Positions 37,952 through 47,216 of a stretch of 63,027 bases of DNA are shown in pieces. Source of the DNA: Comamonas halotolerans (GTDB lineage Bacteria > Pseudomonadota > Gammaproteobacteria > Burkholderiales > Burkholderiaceae_C); contig NZ_JASAUZ010000008.1 in assembly GCF_030162935.1 (NCBI RefSeq), positions 1 to 63,027 on the forward strand, written 5' to 3'. Every line of letters starts with the position of its first letter. Position 1 is the stretch's first letter. Both the position numbers and the translations under genes were made by a program. The notes beneath the pieces were generated by a model. It was not told where the DNA came from, did not search any database, and saw only the letters and a list, made by a program, of their open reading frames with translations.

Positions 37952-39232
37952 ATGTTGGTCACTTTCATTTTTCTGGCTGCACTCATTGGTGGCATGACCA
38001 TTGGCATGCCGATCGCGCATGCACTGGTGCTGACGGGTGTTGCCCTGATGTGGCATCTGGATTTTTTCGATACCCAGTTGCTGGCGCAAAACCTGCAGGC
38101 GGGATTTGACAATTTCCCGCTGCTGGCCGTTCCGTTCTTCATACTCGCAGGTGAATTGATGAATGCGGGTGGACTGTCGCGTCGCATCATTGATCTGGCC
38201 AGTGCTTTTGTGGGACATATTCGCGGAGGTCTGGGCTATGTGGCGATAGGAGCCGCCGTGCTGCTGGCTTCCATGAGTGGTTCTGCCATCGCTGATACCG
38301 CTGCACTGGCCACCATCCTGCTGCCCATGATGCGTGACCAGAAATACCCAGACAGTTACAGCTCCGGGCTGCTGGCATCGGGCGGCATCATTGCGCCCAT
38401 CATTCCGCCTTCCATGCCGTTTGTGATCTATGGCGTAACCACCAATACCTCGATCAGCAAACTGTTTCTCAGTGGCATCGTTCCGGGTCTGATCATGGGT
38501 GTATTTTTGATTGCGGCTTGGACATTTATTGCCCGCAAACACAATCTTTCCAGTGGTCAGCGAGTAGGCTGGGGCCCACGCATGAAAGCCCTGGTCAACA
38601 GTTTCTGGGCCATGATGATGCCCGTCATCATTCTTGGAGGTTTGAAGGGCGGCATTTTTACGCCTACGGAAGCAGCCGTGGTTGCAGCCGTGTATGCGCT
38701 CTTCGTTTCCATGGTGATCTACCGTGAACTGAGCTGGGCCAAGCTCTACCATGTGTTCTTGTCAGCGGCCAAAACCACAGCAGTGGTGATGTTCCTGTGT
38801 GGTGCTGCCACTGTGACGGCCTACATGATCACCCTGGCTGATTTGCCCAATATGTTGGCGGATACTTTTGCAGATGTGATGCACAGCCCCATGCTGTTCA
38901 TGGCATTGATGATGCTGTTCCTGCTGGTGGTTGGCACAGCCATGGACCTGACGCCCACCATCCTGATTTTCGGCCCCGTCTGCGCACCGCTGGCCATGAA
39001 GGCCGGCATCGACCCGGTCTACTTCGGCTTCATGTTCATCTATGTGGGATGTATTGGTCTGATCACCCCGCCCGTAGGCACGGTGCAAAACGTGGTGGCC
39101 GGGGTGGGGCGCATACGCATGGAAACCGTCATCAAGGGGACCAGCCCCTTTCTGCTGGCGTATGTGTTTCTGGCCATCTTGCTCATCATTTTTCCAGAGA
39201 TCGTGACTGCGCCTTTGAAGTGGATGCACTGA
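37952..39232 (+). CDS. TRAP transporter large permease (DctM type)
   Basis: 426 aa, about 12 membrane helices, with the DctM patterns GMPIAHALVLTGVALMW, PLLAVPFFILAGELMNAGGLSRRI, GGLGYVAIGAAVLLASMSGSAIADTAALATILLPMM split across helices, and IIPPSMPFVIYGVTTNTSISKLFLSGIVPG. It is the sodium-driven translocation subunit. Confidence 0.93.
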   Translation: MLVTFIFLAALIGGMTIGMPIAHALVLTGVALMWHLDFFDTQLLAQNLQAGFDNFPLLAVPFFILAGELMNAGGLSRRIIDLASAFVGHIRGGLGYVAIGAAVLLASMSGSAIADTAALATILLPMMRDQKYPDSYSSGLLASGGIIAPIIPPSMPFVIYGVTTNTSISKLFLSGIVPGLIMGVFLIAAWTFIARKHNLSSGQRVGWGPRMKALVNSFWAMMMPVIILGGLKGGIFTPTEAAVVAAVYALFVSMVIYRELSWAKLYHVFLSAAKTTAVVMFLCGAATVTAYMITLADLPNMLADTFADVMHSPMLFMALMMLFLLVVGTAMDLTPTILIFGPVCAPLAMKAGIDPVYFGFMFIYVGCIGLITPPVGTVQNVVAGVGRIRMETVIKGTSPFLLAYVFLAILLIIFPEIVTAPLKWMH

Positions 39233-39346
39233 TCCCATGCTGACATGGCTGGTCTGCTGACGTTAGCAAGCAGGCGGCTTGTGTGAAATCAAAGCTAACA
39301 AACCTAACCCACAGGGCATATTGCCCACCTGTTTGAGGAGACTGAC

Positions 39347-40363
39347 ATGCGCATCAAATTTGCACTGACCGCTGCTATGGCGGCCGTAATGGCCACAGGC
39401 GCCGTGGCTGTACAGGCCCAAGACTTCAAGCCTCGCATCGTGCGCTTTGGCTATGGTCTGGTGGACGACTCCAATCAGGGGCGCGCAGTGCGCATGTTTG
39501 CCAAAGAAGTGGAAAAAGCCACTGGCGGCAAGATGAAGGTGCGAGCCATTGGCAATGCATCCCTGGGTTCTGACACCCAGATGCAGCAAGCCCTGATTGG
39601 TGGTGCACAGGAAATGATGGTGGGCTCCACAGCAACATTGGTCGGTATCTCGCCGGCCATGGCCGTATGGGATACGCCGTTTCTGTTTACCTCAGCCAAG
39701 GAAGCTGATGCTGTGCTGGATGGTGCGGTGGGCGAAAAAATCAAGGCCACTCTGGAGCCCAAAGGCATGGTCGGCTTGGTGTACTGGGAAAACGGTTTCC
39801 GCAATCTGACCAACAACAAGCGTCCCATCACCAAGCTTGAAGACCTGGATGGCATCAAGCTGCGGGTGATGCAGAACAATGTTTTCCTGGACAGTTTCAA
39901 GGCATTGGGAGCCAACGCTGTGCCACTGCCGTTCTCGGAGCTGTTCACCGCGCTGGAAACCAAGGCAGTTGATGGTCAGGAAAACCCTTTCAACACCGTC
40001 ATTTCCAGCAAGTTCTATGAAGTGCAAAAGTACCTGACGGTATCCAACCACGTATATAGCCCATGGATCGTCACAGTGAGCAAAAAGTGGTGGGATCAAC
40101 TCACGCCTGCTGAACAAAAGGTGCTGCAGGATGCTGCCGTCAAGAGCCGAGCCTTCGAACGTGAAGACACCCGCGCCGAAGCTGCCAAGGCGCTGGCTGA
40201 TATCAAGGCCAAGGGCATGCAAGTCAATGAATTGCCTGCACCGGAAGTTGACCGCATGCGCGCCAAGCTCAATGAAGTCAACAGCGGTATCGCCAAGGCC
40301 GTAGGCCAAGATACCTGGGACGGTGTGCAAGCCGCAGTTGCGCAAGTGCGAGGCGCCAAATAA
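39347..40363 (+). CDS. TRAP transporter substrate-binding protein (DctP type)
   Basis: 338 aa, GAGGAG site. Signal peptide MRIKFALTAAMAAVMATGAVAVQAQ, then the DctP fold: RFGYGLVDDSNQGRAVRMFAKEVEK, GGAQEMMVGSTATL, WENGFRNLTNNKRPI and the ligand Arg region LRVMQN, with the DGQENPFNTV motif. It captures the ligand in the periplasm for the DctQM pair. The 114-nt gap before it contains weak inverted repeats around GTTAGC that might adjust its level relative to the permeases. Confidence 0.92.
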   Translation: MRIKFALTAAMAAVMATGAVAVQAQDFKPRIVRFGYGLVDDSNQGRAVRMFAKEVEKATGGKMKVRAIGNASLGSDTQMQQALIGGAQEMMVGSTATLVGISPAMAVWDTPFLFTSAKEADAVLDGAVGEKIKATLEPKGMVGLVYWENGFRNLTNNKRPITKLEDLDGIKLRVMQNNVFLDSFKALGANAVPLPFSELFTALETKAVDGQENPFNTVISSKFYEVQKYLTVSNHVYSPWIVTVSKKWWDQLTPAEQKVLQDAAVKSRAFEREDTRAEAAKALADIKAKGMQVNELPAPEVDRMRAKLNEVNSGIAKAVGQDTWDGVQAAVAQVRGAK

Positions 40364-40528
40364 GCGGCTGGATGTTTGAAAGCCCAAGCTGGGGTCGTCA
40401 TCGTATTGGCCGCTTCAGCGGGCTTTGAAATTTATAGCAAACAAGATAGTTAGCGTCGGTTTATCCGGCGCTCGTAGCCAAAAATTCTCTGAGCCTGCAG
40501 CTTGCAGGCGGATCTCTGAAAGCATGGC

Positions 40529-42367
40529 ATGAACACAGCAATTCATCCTGTTCTGGCCCAAGTGACGCGCCGCATCCAGACCCGCAGTGTCAGCACACGT
40601 GGCGACTATCTGACGCAGCTGGATGCCATGGCCCAGCGCCCAGCGCGCGTGGCGAATATGGGCTGCGCCAATGTGGCCCATGCACTTGCGGCCTTGCCGG
40701 GCAGCGACAAAATCCGCATCGTGGAAGAGAAGGGGGCCAATGTAGGCATCGTCACCGCGTACAACGATGTGCTATCGGCGCATGCGCCTTTTCAGCATTA
40801 CCCGGACATTCTCAAAGACGAAGCCCGCAAACACGGTGCCACTGCCCAGGTTGCAGGCGGCGTGCCAGCCATGTGTGATGGTGTCACGCAAGGCGCGCCC
40901 GGCATGGAACTGAGCCTGTTCAGCCGTGACGCCATTGCGATGAGCACGGCCATTGCTCTGAGCCACGATGTATTTGATGCCGCCATCATGCTGGGCGTTT
41001 GCGACAAGATCGTGCCTGGCCTGCTGATTGGTGCTTTGCAGTTTGGACATTTGCCCACCATTTTTGTACCCGCCGGGCCGATGACCTCAGGGCTGTCCAA
41101 TAGCGACAAGGCCAAGGTACGTGAGCAGGCCGCGCAAGGGCTGGTGGGCCGCAGCGAGCTGCTGGCCGCTGAATCAGCTGCTTACCACAGTGAGGGCACT
41201 TGCACCTTCTACGGCACAGCCAATAGCAACCAGATGTTGCTGGAAGCCATGGGCCTGCACGTGCCTGGCACGGCTTTCATCAACCCAGGCCAATTTGCGC
41301 GTGAAGTGCTCACGCGAGAAGCGATGCGCACGCTGTTGTCCATCACACCTAAAGGCCGCTCCCACAGCTTCACGCCAATTGGGCGTGTGGTGGATGAACG
41401 TTGCATCGTCAATGCCATGGTGGCCTTGCTGGCGACTGGTGGCTCCACCAACCACCTGATCCACTGGGTGGCTGTAGCGCGCGCAGCAGGCATTTTGATT
41501 GACTGGAATGATTTCTCGGAGCTTTCTGGCGTTGTACCTTTGCTGGCACGTGTGTATCCGAATGGCAGCGCCGATGTGAATCATTTCCAAGCCGCGGGTG
41601 GCCCAGGCTATGTCATTGGTCAACTGTTGCAGGCAGGGCTGATGCATGCCGATGTGCTGACCGTCAAGCCCGAAGGTATTGGTGCTTTTGCGCGTATGCC
41701 AGAGGTGCGAGAGGGTGCTCTGTCCTGGCGTTCGGTGGAAACATCGGGGGATCTGGCCGTGTTGCGGCCGGTGAGTGATCCTTTCAGCCCCACAGGAGGG
41801 CTGAAGCTGTTGCAAGGCAACTTGGGCCGAAGCGTCATCAAGGTCAGTGCCGTGCCAGAAGACCGTCATGTGATTGAAGCTCCTGCACGCGTGTTTGATT
41901 CGCAAGAAGCGCTGCAACAGGCATTCAAGGCGGGAGAGCTGGACCGGGACGTGGTTTGCGTCGTGCGCTGGCAAGGTCCGCGTGCCAATGGCATGCCAGA
42001 GCTGCACAAGCTGACGCCGCCACTGGCGGTCCTGCAAGGTAGGGGCTTCAAAGTGGCCTTGGTGACGGATGGACGCATGAGTGGGGCTTCCGGCAAGGTG
42101 CCTGCTGCCATTCACCTGTCGCCCGAAGCCTTGGCAGGAGGCCCTTTGGCCAAATTGCGCGATGGTGATTTGGTGCGACTTGATGCCGTGAATGGCAGCT
42201 TGAGCGCCCTGGTGCCCGTCGCAGAATGGGAGGCACGCAGCAATGCCACCATGCCAGCTGATCTGACTGCAGCCAACGCGCAGGGCTTTGGCCGCAACCT
42301 GTTTACCGCATTTCGCAACAACGCCTTGACCGCGGAAGAAGGAGCATGCACATGGCTCAACCCTTGA
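40529..42367 (+). CDS. edd: Phosphogluconate dehydratase
   Basis: 612 aa. IlvD/Edd family with the iron-sulfur cysteines in [22 protein letters not shown] and [13 protein letters not shown]; also [22 protein letters not shown] and [18 protein letters not shown]. It dehydrates 6-phosphogluconate to KDPG. It lies 165 nt after dctP; that gap holds a hairpin near 40450-40473. Its 3' end overlaps eda. Confidence 0.95.
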   Translation: MNTAIHPVLAQVTRRIQTRSVSTRGDYLTQLDAMAQRPARVANMGCANVAHALAALPGSDKIRIVEEKGANVGIVTAYNDVLSAHAPFQHYPDILKDEARKHGATAQVAGGVPAMCDGVTQGAPGMELSLFSRDAIAMSTAIALSHDVFDAAIMLGVCDKIVPGLLIGALQFGHLPTIFVPAGPMTSGLSNSDKAKVREQAAQGLVGRSELLAAESAAYHSEGTCTFYGTANSNQMLLEAMGLHVPGTAFINPGQFAREVLTREAMRTLLSITPKGRSHSFTPIGRVVDERCIVNAMVALLATGGSTNHLIHWVAVARAAGILIDWNDFSELSGVVPLLARVYPNGSADVNHFQAAGGPGYVIGQLLQAGLMHADVLTVKPEGIGAFARMPEVREGALSWRSVETSGDLAVLRPVSDPFSPTGGLKLLQGNLGRSVIKVSAVPEDRHVIEAPARVFDSQEALQQAFKAGELDRDVVCVVRWQGPRANGMPELHKLTPPLAVLQGRGFKVALVTDGRMSGASGKVPAAIHLSPEALAGGPLAKLRDGDLVRLDAVNGSLSALVPVAEWEARSNATMPADLTAANAQGFGRNLFTAFRNNALTAEEGACTWLNP

Positions 42368-42993
42368 ACGCACTGACCATCATGCAGGATGCACCGGTCA
42401 TTCCTGTGATTGTGCTCAACGATGTCGCCCACGCTGTTCCCATGGCTGAGGCATTGGTGGCGGGGGGTATTCGGGTGCTGGAAATCACCCTCCGTACACC
42501 GCAAGGGCTGGCCAGCATTGAGGCAATAGCCAAAGCCGTGCCAGAAGCCTGGGTAGGCGTAGGTACGGTGCGCAGTGCTCAGGACGTGCAAGATGCAGTG
42601 AACGCAGGCGCGCGCTTTGCAGTCAGCCCGGGATATACCTCAGCCTTGGGACAGAAGTGCCTTGACTTGCATCTGCCCTTGCTGCCCGGTGTTGCCACCA
42701 GCAGCGAAATCATGACAGCCCAGGCCGATGGTTTTAATCAGATGAAATTCTTCCCTGCCATGCAAGCTGGTGGCATTCCCATGCTCAAGGCCTGGCAGGG
42801 ACCATTTGCTGATGTGCAGTTCTGCCCCACGGGCGGTATCAACATTGGCAATGCCGCAGAGTTTCTTGCATTGTCCAATGTGGTGTGCGTGGGGGGCTCA
42901 TGGCTTTTGCCTGGGCAAACATTGCAAGAAGGCAACTGGCAGCTCATCACCAAGTTAGCTCTGCAGGCATGTGCAATGAAACAATCTCAATAG
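42346..42993 (+). CDS. eda: 2-dehydro-3-deoxy-phosphogluconate aldolase (KDPG/KHG aldolase)
   Basis: 215 aa; ATG 42346 or 42352 ([20 protein letters not shown]), both inside the edd 3' end, so translation is coupled. Catalytic Glu in [13 protein letters not shown] and the Schiff-base Lys in [20 protein letters not shown] and [12 protein letters not shown] bind phosphate. It cleaves KDPG to pyruvate and glyceraldehyde 3-phosphate, completing the Entner-Doudoroff route. Confidence 0.94.
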   Translation: MHMAQPLNALTIMQDAPVIPVIVLNDVAHAVPMAEALVAGGIRVLEITLRTPQGLASIEAIAKAVPEAWVGVGTVRSAQDVQDAVNAGARFAVSPGYTSALGQKCLDLHLPLLPGVATSSEIMTAQADGFNQMKFFPAMQAGGIPMLKAWQGPFADVQFCPTGGINIGNAAEFLALSNVVCVGGSWLLPGQTLQEGNWQLITKLALQACAMKQSQ

Positions 42994-43008
42994 GCCCCTG
43001 CATGTTTA

Positions 43009-43130
43009 GACCCGCCAACACCACCATTGATACGTCGTTGCTTCGCCTTGTCGTACCCCAGTACTGCCTGCGGCTTCGCGCCTCGTCTCAATCACAAACC
43101 TTCGGTTTGCCGGGTAGTGTTAGTGGCTCT
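43009..43130 (+). repeat. Dispersed MITE-like repeat, copy 4
   Basis: 122 bp, the closest copy to 7009-7130: ends GACCCGCCAACACCACC and GGGTAGTGTTAGTGGCTCT, core TTGCTTCGCCTTGTCGTAC, hairpin CAAACCTTCGGTTTG. It sits 16 nt after the eda stop. Confidence 0.85.
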
Positions 43131-43150
43131 TAATATGCTGAGCAGTTACA

Positions 43151-43189
43151 AGCCTTCAGCTTTTCATCAGAAAGCTGAAGGCTTTTTTT
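43151..43189 (+). terminator. Rho-independent terminator after eda and the repeat
   Basis: AGCCTTCAGCTTT-TCATCAG-AAAGCTGAAGGCT with a following T run. It closes the gluconate transcript, beyond the inserted repeat. Confidence 0.88.
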
Positions 43190-43223
43190 CATATGCTTGG
43201 GCGCATTCAACCTCATAGACGTC

Positions 43224-44123
43224 ATGCATTTCAGCACTCTCAAAGCAGCGCAGGCTTATTACGACCGTCAGTACAACGCACGTGCCAGCGTAAAAGATGC
43301 GGAGGCTTTGATAGCGCGCTACAGCCAGGCCAGCCAAGCTGCTTTTGCCTTGCCCGGTGCGGTGCGCAACCAGCGTTACAGCCCGAGAGAGAGCGATCTG
43401 CTCGACATCTATCTGCCTGCGTCGCACAGCGTGCAGACACACAAAGCGCCGGTTTTCATGTTTATTCATGGTGGCTACTGGCGCGCATTGGGCAAGGACG
43501 ACTCCGCCTTCATGGCGCCAGCGCTCACCCAGGCAGGGGCGTTGGTGGTAGTTCCAGACTACGACCTGGCACCGGCAGTCACGTTGGATCACATCGTCGA
43601 TCAAATGCGCCAGGCTTTCGCATGGGTGGTGCGCAACATTGCCATCTATGGTGGCGATGCCAGCAACATCTGCATCTGCGGAAGCTCCGCTGGCGGGCAA
43701 CTGGTTGGCATGCTGCTGGCCAAAGACTGGCAGCAGAACTATGACTTGCCAGACAATGCCATCCCCGCGTCGGCTCTGGCTTTGAGTGGTCTGTTTGACC
43801 TGCAGCCGCTGCTGCACACCCACATCAATGCCTGGATGCAACTCGATGATGCTGCTGCAATGCGCAACAGCCCGCGCTTCTTGCTGCCGGACAGCAGCAC
43901 CCACAGCCAATGCGAGTTGCGCGTGGCTTGCGGCGTGTTTGAAAGCCGTGAGTTCCACCGTCAATCGAATGAGTTTCTGGCTGCCTGGCAAGCACGCTGT
44001 TTACCAGGGCAATGGCTTGAAGCACCGGCTACCAATCATTTCGATCTACCGATGCAGCTGGCAGACATGCAATCGAGCGTGTACCAAAGTGCACTTGAAC
44101 TCATGGGGCTCGTGCAAACTTGA
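43224..44123 (+). CDS. Alpha/beta hydrolase (kynurenine formamidase/esterase-like)
   Basis: 299 aa from ATG 43224. The HGGYWRALGKDD motif (oxyanion hole), nucleophile elbow GSSAGGQ and a late His in ATNHFDLPM mark a hormone-sensitive-lipase-like hydrolase; HGGYW and the overall length recall arylformamidase. It precedes a branched-chain-type ABC transporter operon by 145 nt, so it may act on the transported compound. Substrate unknown. Confidence 0.82.
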   Translation: MHFSTLKAAQAYYDRQYNARASVKDAEALIARYSQASQAAFALPGAVRNQRYSPRESDLLDIYLPASHSVQTHKAPVFMFIHGGYWRALGKDDSAFMAPALTQAGALVVVPDYDLAPAVTLDHIVDQMRQAFAWVVRNIAIYGGDASNICICGSSAGGQLVGMLLAKDWQQNYDLPDNAIPASALALSGLFDLQPLLHTHINAWMQLDDAAAMRNSPRFLLPDSSTHSQCELRVACGVFESREFHRQSNEFLAAWQARCLPGQWLEAPATNHFDLPMQLADMQSSVYQSALELMGLVQT

Positions 44124-44268
44124 GCTTGAGCAAGTGTTGCGTATGCGCCAACGCCCACATGGTGCGTCATCCCATTACTCCTCAAAAATGCTGCGCCTGT
44201 GTAGGCTTGCGCCCGCGCACGTGCAGCATTTCTGCACATTCAACGCGACTCTAATAAATGATTGAGAC

Positions 44269-45462
44269 ATGATCACTGTTGCCCGACGCCACTCTTTCCG
44301 AGCCATTGCCGTGGCTGCCGCCTGCGTGGCCACAGCGCCTTTTGCGCAAGCAGACGAACCCATCAAGGTTGGTGTTGCACTGGATATCTCCGGGCCATTT
44401 GCCGGCCCGGGAGCAGAAATCCGTGATGGCCTGAATCTGGCTGCCAAGTTGCTGAACAACAAGCTGGGCGGTGTGCCTGCCGAGTTCATTCAGGCCGACA
44501 CGGCAGGCAATCCTGAAACCGCGCGCCAGGTGACAGACCGTTTTATCAAACGTGAAAAAGTGGACTTCTTCACAGGGCCCGTGGGCTCCAACGTGGTGTT
44601 GGCCGTTGGACCCACAGTATTTGGTGCGAAAGTACCTTTTCTCTCAGCCAATCCTGGCCCCAGCCAGTTGGCAGGCAAGCAGTGCAACCCGTACTTCTTT
44701 GGCACCAGCTACCAAAATGACGCCATGCACGAAGCCGCTGGCAAGCATGCGGCAGACAAAGGCTACAAGAAAGTGGCTGTGCTTGCGCCCAACTACCCGG
44801 CTGGCAAGGATGCGGTCAATGGATTCAAACGTGCCTATGGGCAAGCAGTAGCCGACGAGGTCTACACCAAGGTGGGTCAGCTCGATTTCGCCGCCGAACT
44901 GGCGCAACTGCGTTCGGCCAAGCCAGAAGCGGTTTACATCTTCCAGCCTGGTGGCATGGGGATCAACTTCATCAAGCAGTTCATGGGAGCGGGTCTGAAC
45001 AAAGACATGGTGCTGATCTCTTCCCCATTCACTGCAGATCAGGACATCATCGCCGCAGTGGGTGAGCCCATGGTTGGCATCTACAACGCCTCCAGCTACG
45101 CGCACGATCTGGACAACGCTGCCAACAAGCAGTTTGTGGCTGAATTTCAAAAAGCCTATGGCCGCCTGCCGACGCTGTACGCAGCCTTTGCATACGACGT
45201 GGTCATGAATATGGATGCCGCAGTCAAAGCAACCGGCGGCAAGGTGACTGACAAAGCTGCCTTGGCCAAGGCCGTGAAGAGCGCCAAGTTCAACTCGGTA
45301 CGTGGCAATGTCAGTTACGGCAGCAATCAGTTTTTGACTCAGGACTACTACCTGCGCCAGGTGGTGAAGACTGCAGACGGCAAGATCACCAATGCCTTGC
45401 AGAGCGGCAAGATCTACACCGCCCACCACGACAGCTACGCTGCCGAGTGCCGCATGCCATAA
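44269..45462 (+). CDS. Branched-chain-type ABC transporter substrate-binding protein
   Basis: 397 aa. Signal peptide (MITVARRHSFRAIAVAAACVATAPFAQA), then a type I periplasmic-binding fold: IKVGVALDISGPFAGPGAEIRDGLNLAAKLLNN and FFGTSYQNDAMHEAAGKHA in parts, HDLDNAANKQFVAEFQKAYG. LivK/urea/amide-type families use this fold. First gene of a cluster with cupin, CsaA and LivHMGF proteins. Confidence 0.91.
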   Translation: MITVARRHSFRAIAVAAACVATAPFAQADEPIKVGVALDISGPFAGPGAEIRDGLNLAAKLLNNKLGGVPAEFIQADTAGNPETARQVTDRFIKREKVDFFTGPVGSNVVLAVGPTVFGAKVPFLSANPGPSQLAGKQCNPYFFGTSYQNDAMHEAAGKHAADKGYKKVAVLAPNYPAGKDAVNGFKRAYGQAVADEVYTKVGQLDFAAELAQLRSAKPEAVYIFQPGGMGINFIKQFMGAGLNKDMVLISSPFTADQDIIAAVGEPMVGIYNASSYAHDLDNAANKQFVAEFQKAYGRLPTLYAAFAYDVVMNMDAAVKATGGKVTDKAALAKAVKSAKFNSVRGNVSYGSNQFLTQDYYLRQVVKTADGKITNALQSGKIYTAHHDSYAAECRMP

Positions 45463-45475
45463 AGGCGAAACGCTG

Positions 45476-45790
45476 ATGCAAACCATCTACCCCAAAGACT
45501 TTACCGGCAGCCGTGCCTGGGAGGCTTTGCCAATTGCCATGTTCACTGGTTCGACCACCGTACGCCTGCATTGGACAGATCAGCCTTACCGCTGGCATGT
45601 GAATGACGGCCATGAGGTCTTTGTCGTACTTGACGGTTTGGTGTACATGCACACACGCCAGAACGGGCAAGAGCAGGTGCATCGCCTGCAGGTGGGTGAC
45701 ATCTTTTATGCCCAACCCGGCGACGAGCATGTGGCGCACCCGCAAGGTGCCGCACGCGTGCTGGTCATCGAGCGTGAAGGCAGCGTTTGA
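45476..45790 (+). CDS. Cupin domain protein
   Basis: 104 aa from ATG 45476, 13 nt after the binding-protein stop; the open frame upstream overlaps that gene and is not used. A single cupin barrel: GHEVFVVLDGLVYMH and QVGDIFYAQPGDEHVAHPQG, with His and Glu metal ligands. It may be an isomerase, dioxygenase or sensor acting on the imported ligand; no specific reaction can be assigned. Confidence 0.85.
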   Translation: MQTIYPKDFTGSRAWEALPIAMFTGSTTVRLHWTDQPYRWHVNDGHEVFVVLDGLVYMHTRQNGQEQVHRLQVGDIFYAQPGDEHVAHPQGAARVLVIEREGSV

Positions 45791-45934
45791 CGCCCTCTGG
45801 CAGCAGCACTTTTTTTGCTCCGTGGTTGTTTGTGCCTAGGCATACTGGGTTTAGGGCTATGGCTTGGTGTTTGGTTTTAAGCAGCGCTTTCGTTGAACTG
45901 GGTGCGGTGCCAGTTCTGAACCGTAGGAGGGCGT

Positions 45935-46273
45935 ATGGAAATGATTGGATGGGATGACTTCACACGCGTTGAATTGCGTGTGGGTCAGATTGTGGCTGCA
46001 GAGGTGTTTGCGAAAGCCCGTAAACCGGCCTATTTTTTGCAAGTGGACTTTGGCCCTGAACTGGGCATCAAAAAGTCCAGCGCGCAAATCACCGCACATT
46101 ACCAGCCGCAAGACTTGATTGGCAAACAGGTGGTGGCGGTAATCAACTTCCCCAAAAAGCAGATTGGCCCGGTCATGTCTGAATGTTTGGTCACAGGCTT
46201 TCACGACGCCAATGGGGCTGTGGTGCTCTGCGTGTCCGACAAGCCCGCGCCACTGGGCAGCAAGCTGCTCTGA
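45935..46273 (+). CDS. csaA: tRNA-binding protein CsaA
   Basis: 112 aa. OB-fold EMAP/Trbp111 domain: FTRVELRVGQIVAAEVFAKARKPAYFLQVDFG, GIKKSSAQIT, LIGKQVVAVINFPKKQIGPVMSECLVTGF. CsaA binds tRNA or acts as an export-related chaperone in other bacteria. Its position inside an ABC transport operon is unusual and probably incidental. Confidence 0.93.
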   Translation: MEMIGWDDFTRVELRVGQIVAAEVFAKARKPAYFLQVDFGPELGIKKSSAQITAHYQPQDLIGKQVVAVINFPKKQIGPVMSECLVTGFHDANGAVVLCVSDKPAPLGSKLL

Positions 46274-46295
46274 ATGTTGTCGGTTATGGATTTTT

Positions 46296-47216
46296 ATGGA
46301 TAGTGTTTTTTTATTCGAGCAACTGCTGAACGGCCTGGGCTATGGCCTTATGCTGTTTTTGCTCGCGGCGGGTCTCACCCTGGTATTCGGCATCATGGAC
46401 ACGCTCAATTTGGCCCATGGATCGCTATTCATGGCTGGCGGTTATGTCTCTGCCACAGTGCATACGCAAAGTGACTCGTTCCTGCTAGCAATTGCTGCAG
46501 GGATTGTGATCACCGTGCTGCTGGCTGTCGTGCTGGAGGCTGTGCTCATTCGCAAGCTCTATGTGCGCGACCACCTCTCTCAGGTGCTTGCCACTTTTGG
46601 TGTGGTCCTGATTGCGGACGATGTGGTCAAGGCCATCTGGGGCCCATCGCCCATCATGGCACCAACCCCCGAGGCACTATCCGGGCCGGTTGATCTGTTT
46701 GGTTTTCTGCCATATCCCTCTTACCGTCTGTTGATTCTGGCGGCTGGCTTGGGCGCTGCATTGGCACTGTATCTGCTGGTCAACCACACCAAACTGGGCA
46801 TGTGGGTGCGTGCTGGAGCATCCAACCGCCAAATGGCCGAGTGGATGGGCATTCGTGTCAGCCGTGTATTTGCCGTGGTGTTTGCGGCAGGCGCTGCCTT
46901 GGCCGCTCTGGCCGGAGCACTCATGGCCCCCATCAGCGCTGTGCAGGTTGGGATGGGAGAGAGCATATTGATTCCTGCGCTGGTGGTCATTGTGATTGGC
47001 GGTATTGGCTCGGTGCGTGGTGCACTGCTTGCAAGCTTGTTGGTGGGCCTGCTGGATACTGCTGGCCGCGCCTTGCTGCCTGCCTTGCTGCGTGAGGTGC
47101 TCACCCCATCCTTGGCCGCAGACATTGGCCCCGCCGTGGCCAGCATTGCCATGTATGTCTTGATGGCCGCCGTGCTTTTATTCAAACCCTCGGGCCTGTT
47201 TCCGGCGCGTGCTTAA
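46296..47216 (+). CDS. Branched-chain-type ABC transporter permease (LivH type)
   Basis: 306 aa from ATG 46296 (MDSVFLFEQLLNGLGYGLML), 22 nt after csaA; the longer frame overlaps csaA. About eight helices with the LivH signature FGIMDTLNLAHGSLFMAGGY and the cytoplasmic coupling loop around RAGASNRQMAEWMGI. Partner of the LivM-type permease immediately downstream. Confidence 0.92.
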   Translation: MDSVFLFEQLLNGLGYGLMLFLLAAGLTLVFGIMDTLNLAHGSLFMAGGYVSATVHTQSDSFLLAIAAGIVITVLLAVVLEAVLIRKLYVRDHLSQVLATFGVVLIADDVVKAIWGPSPIMAPTPEALSGPVDLFGFLPYPSYRLLILAAGLGAALALYLLVNHTKLGMWVRAGASNRQMAEWMGIRVSRVFAVVFAAGAALAALAGALMAPISAVQVGMGESILIPALVVIVIGGIGSVRGALLASLLVGLLDTAGRALLPALLREVLTPSLAADIGPAVASIAMYVLMAAVLLFKPSGLFPARA

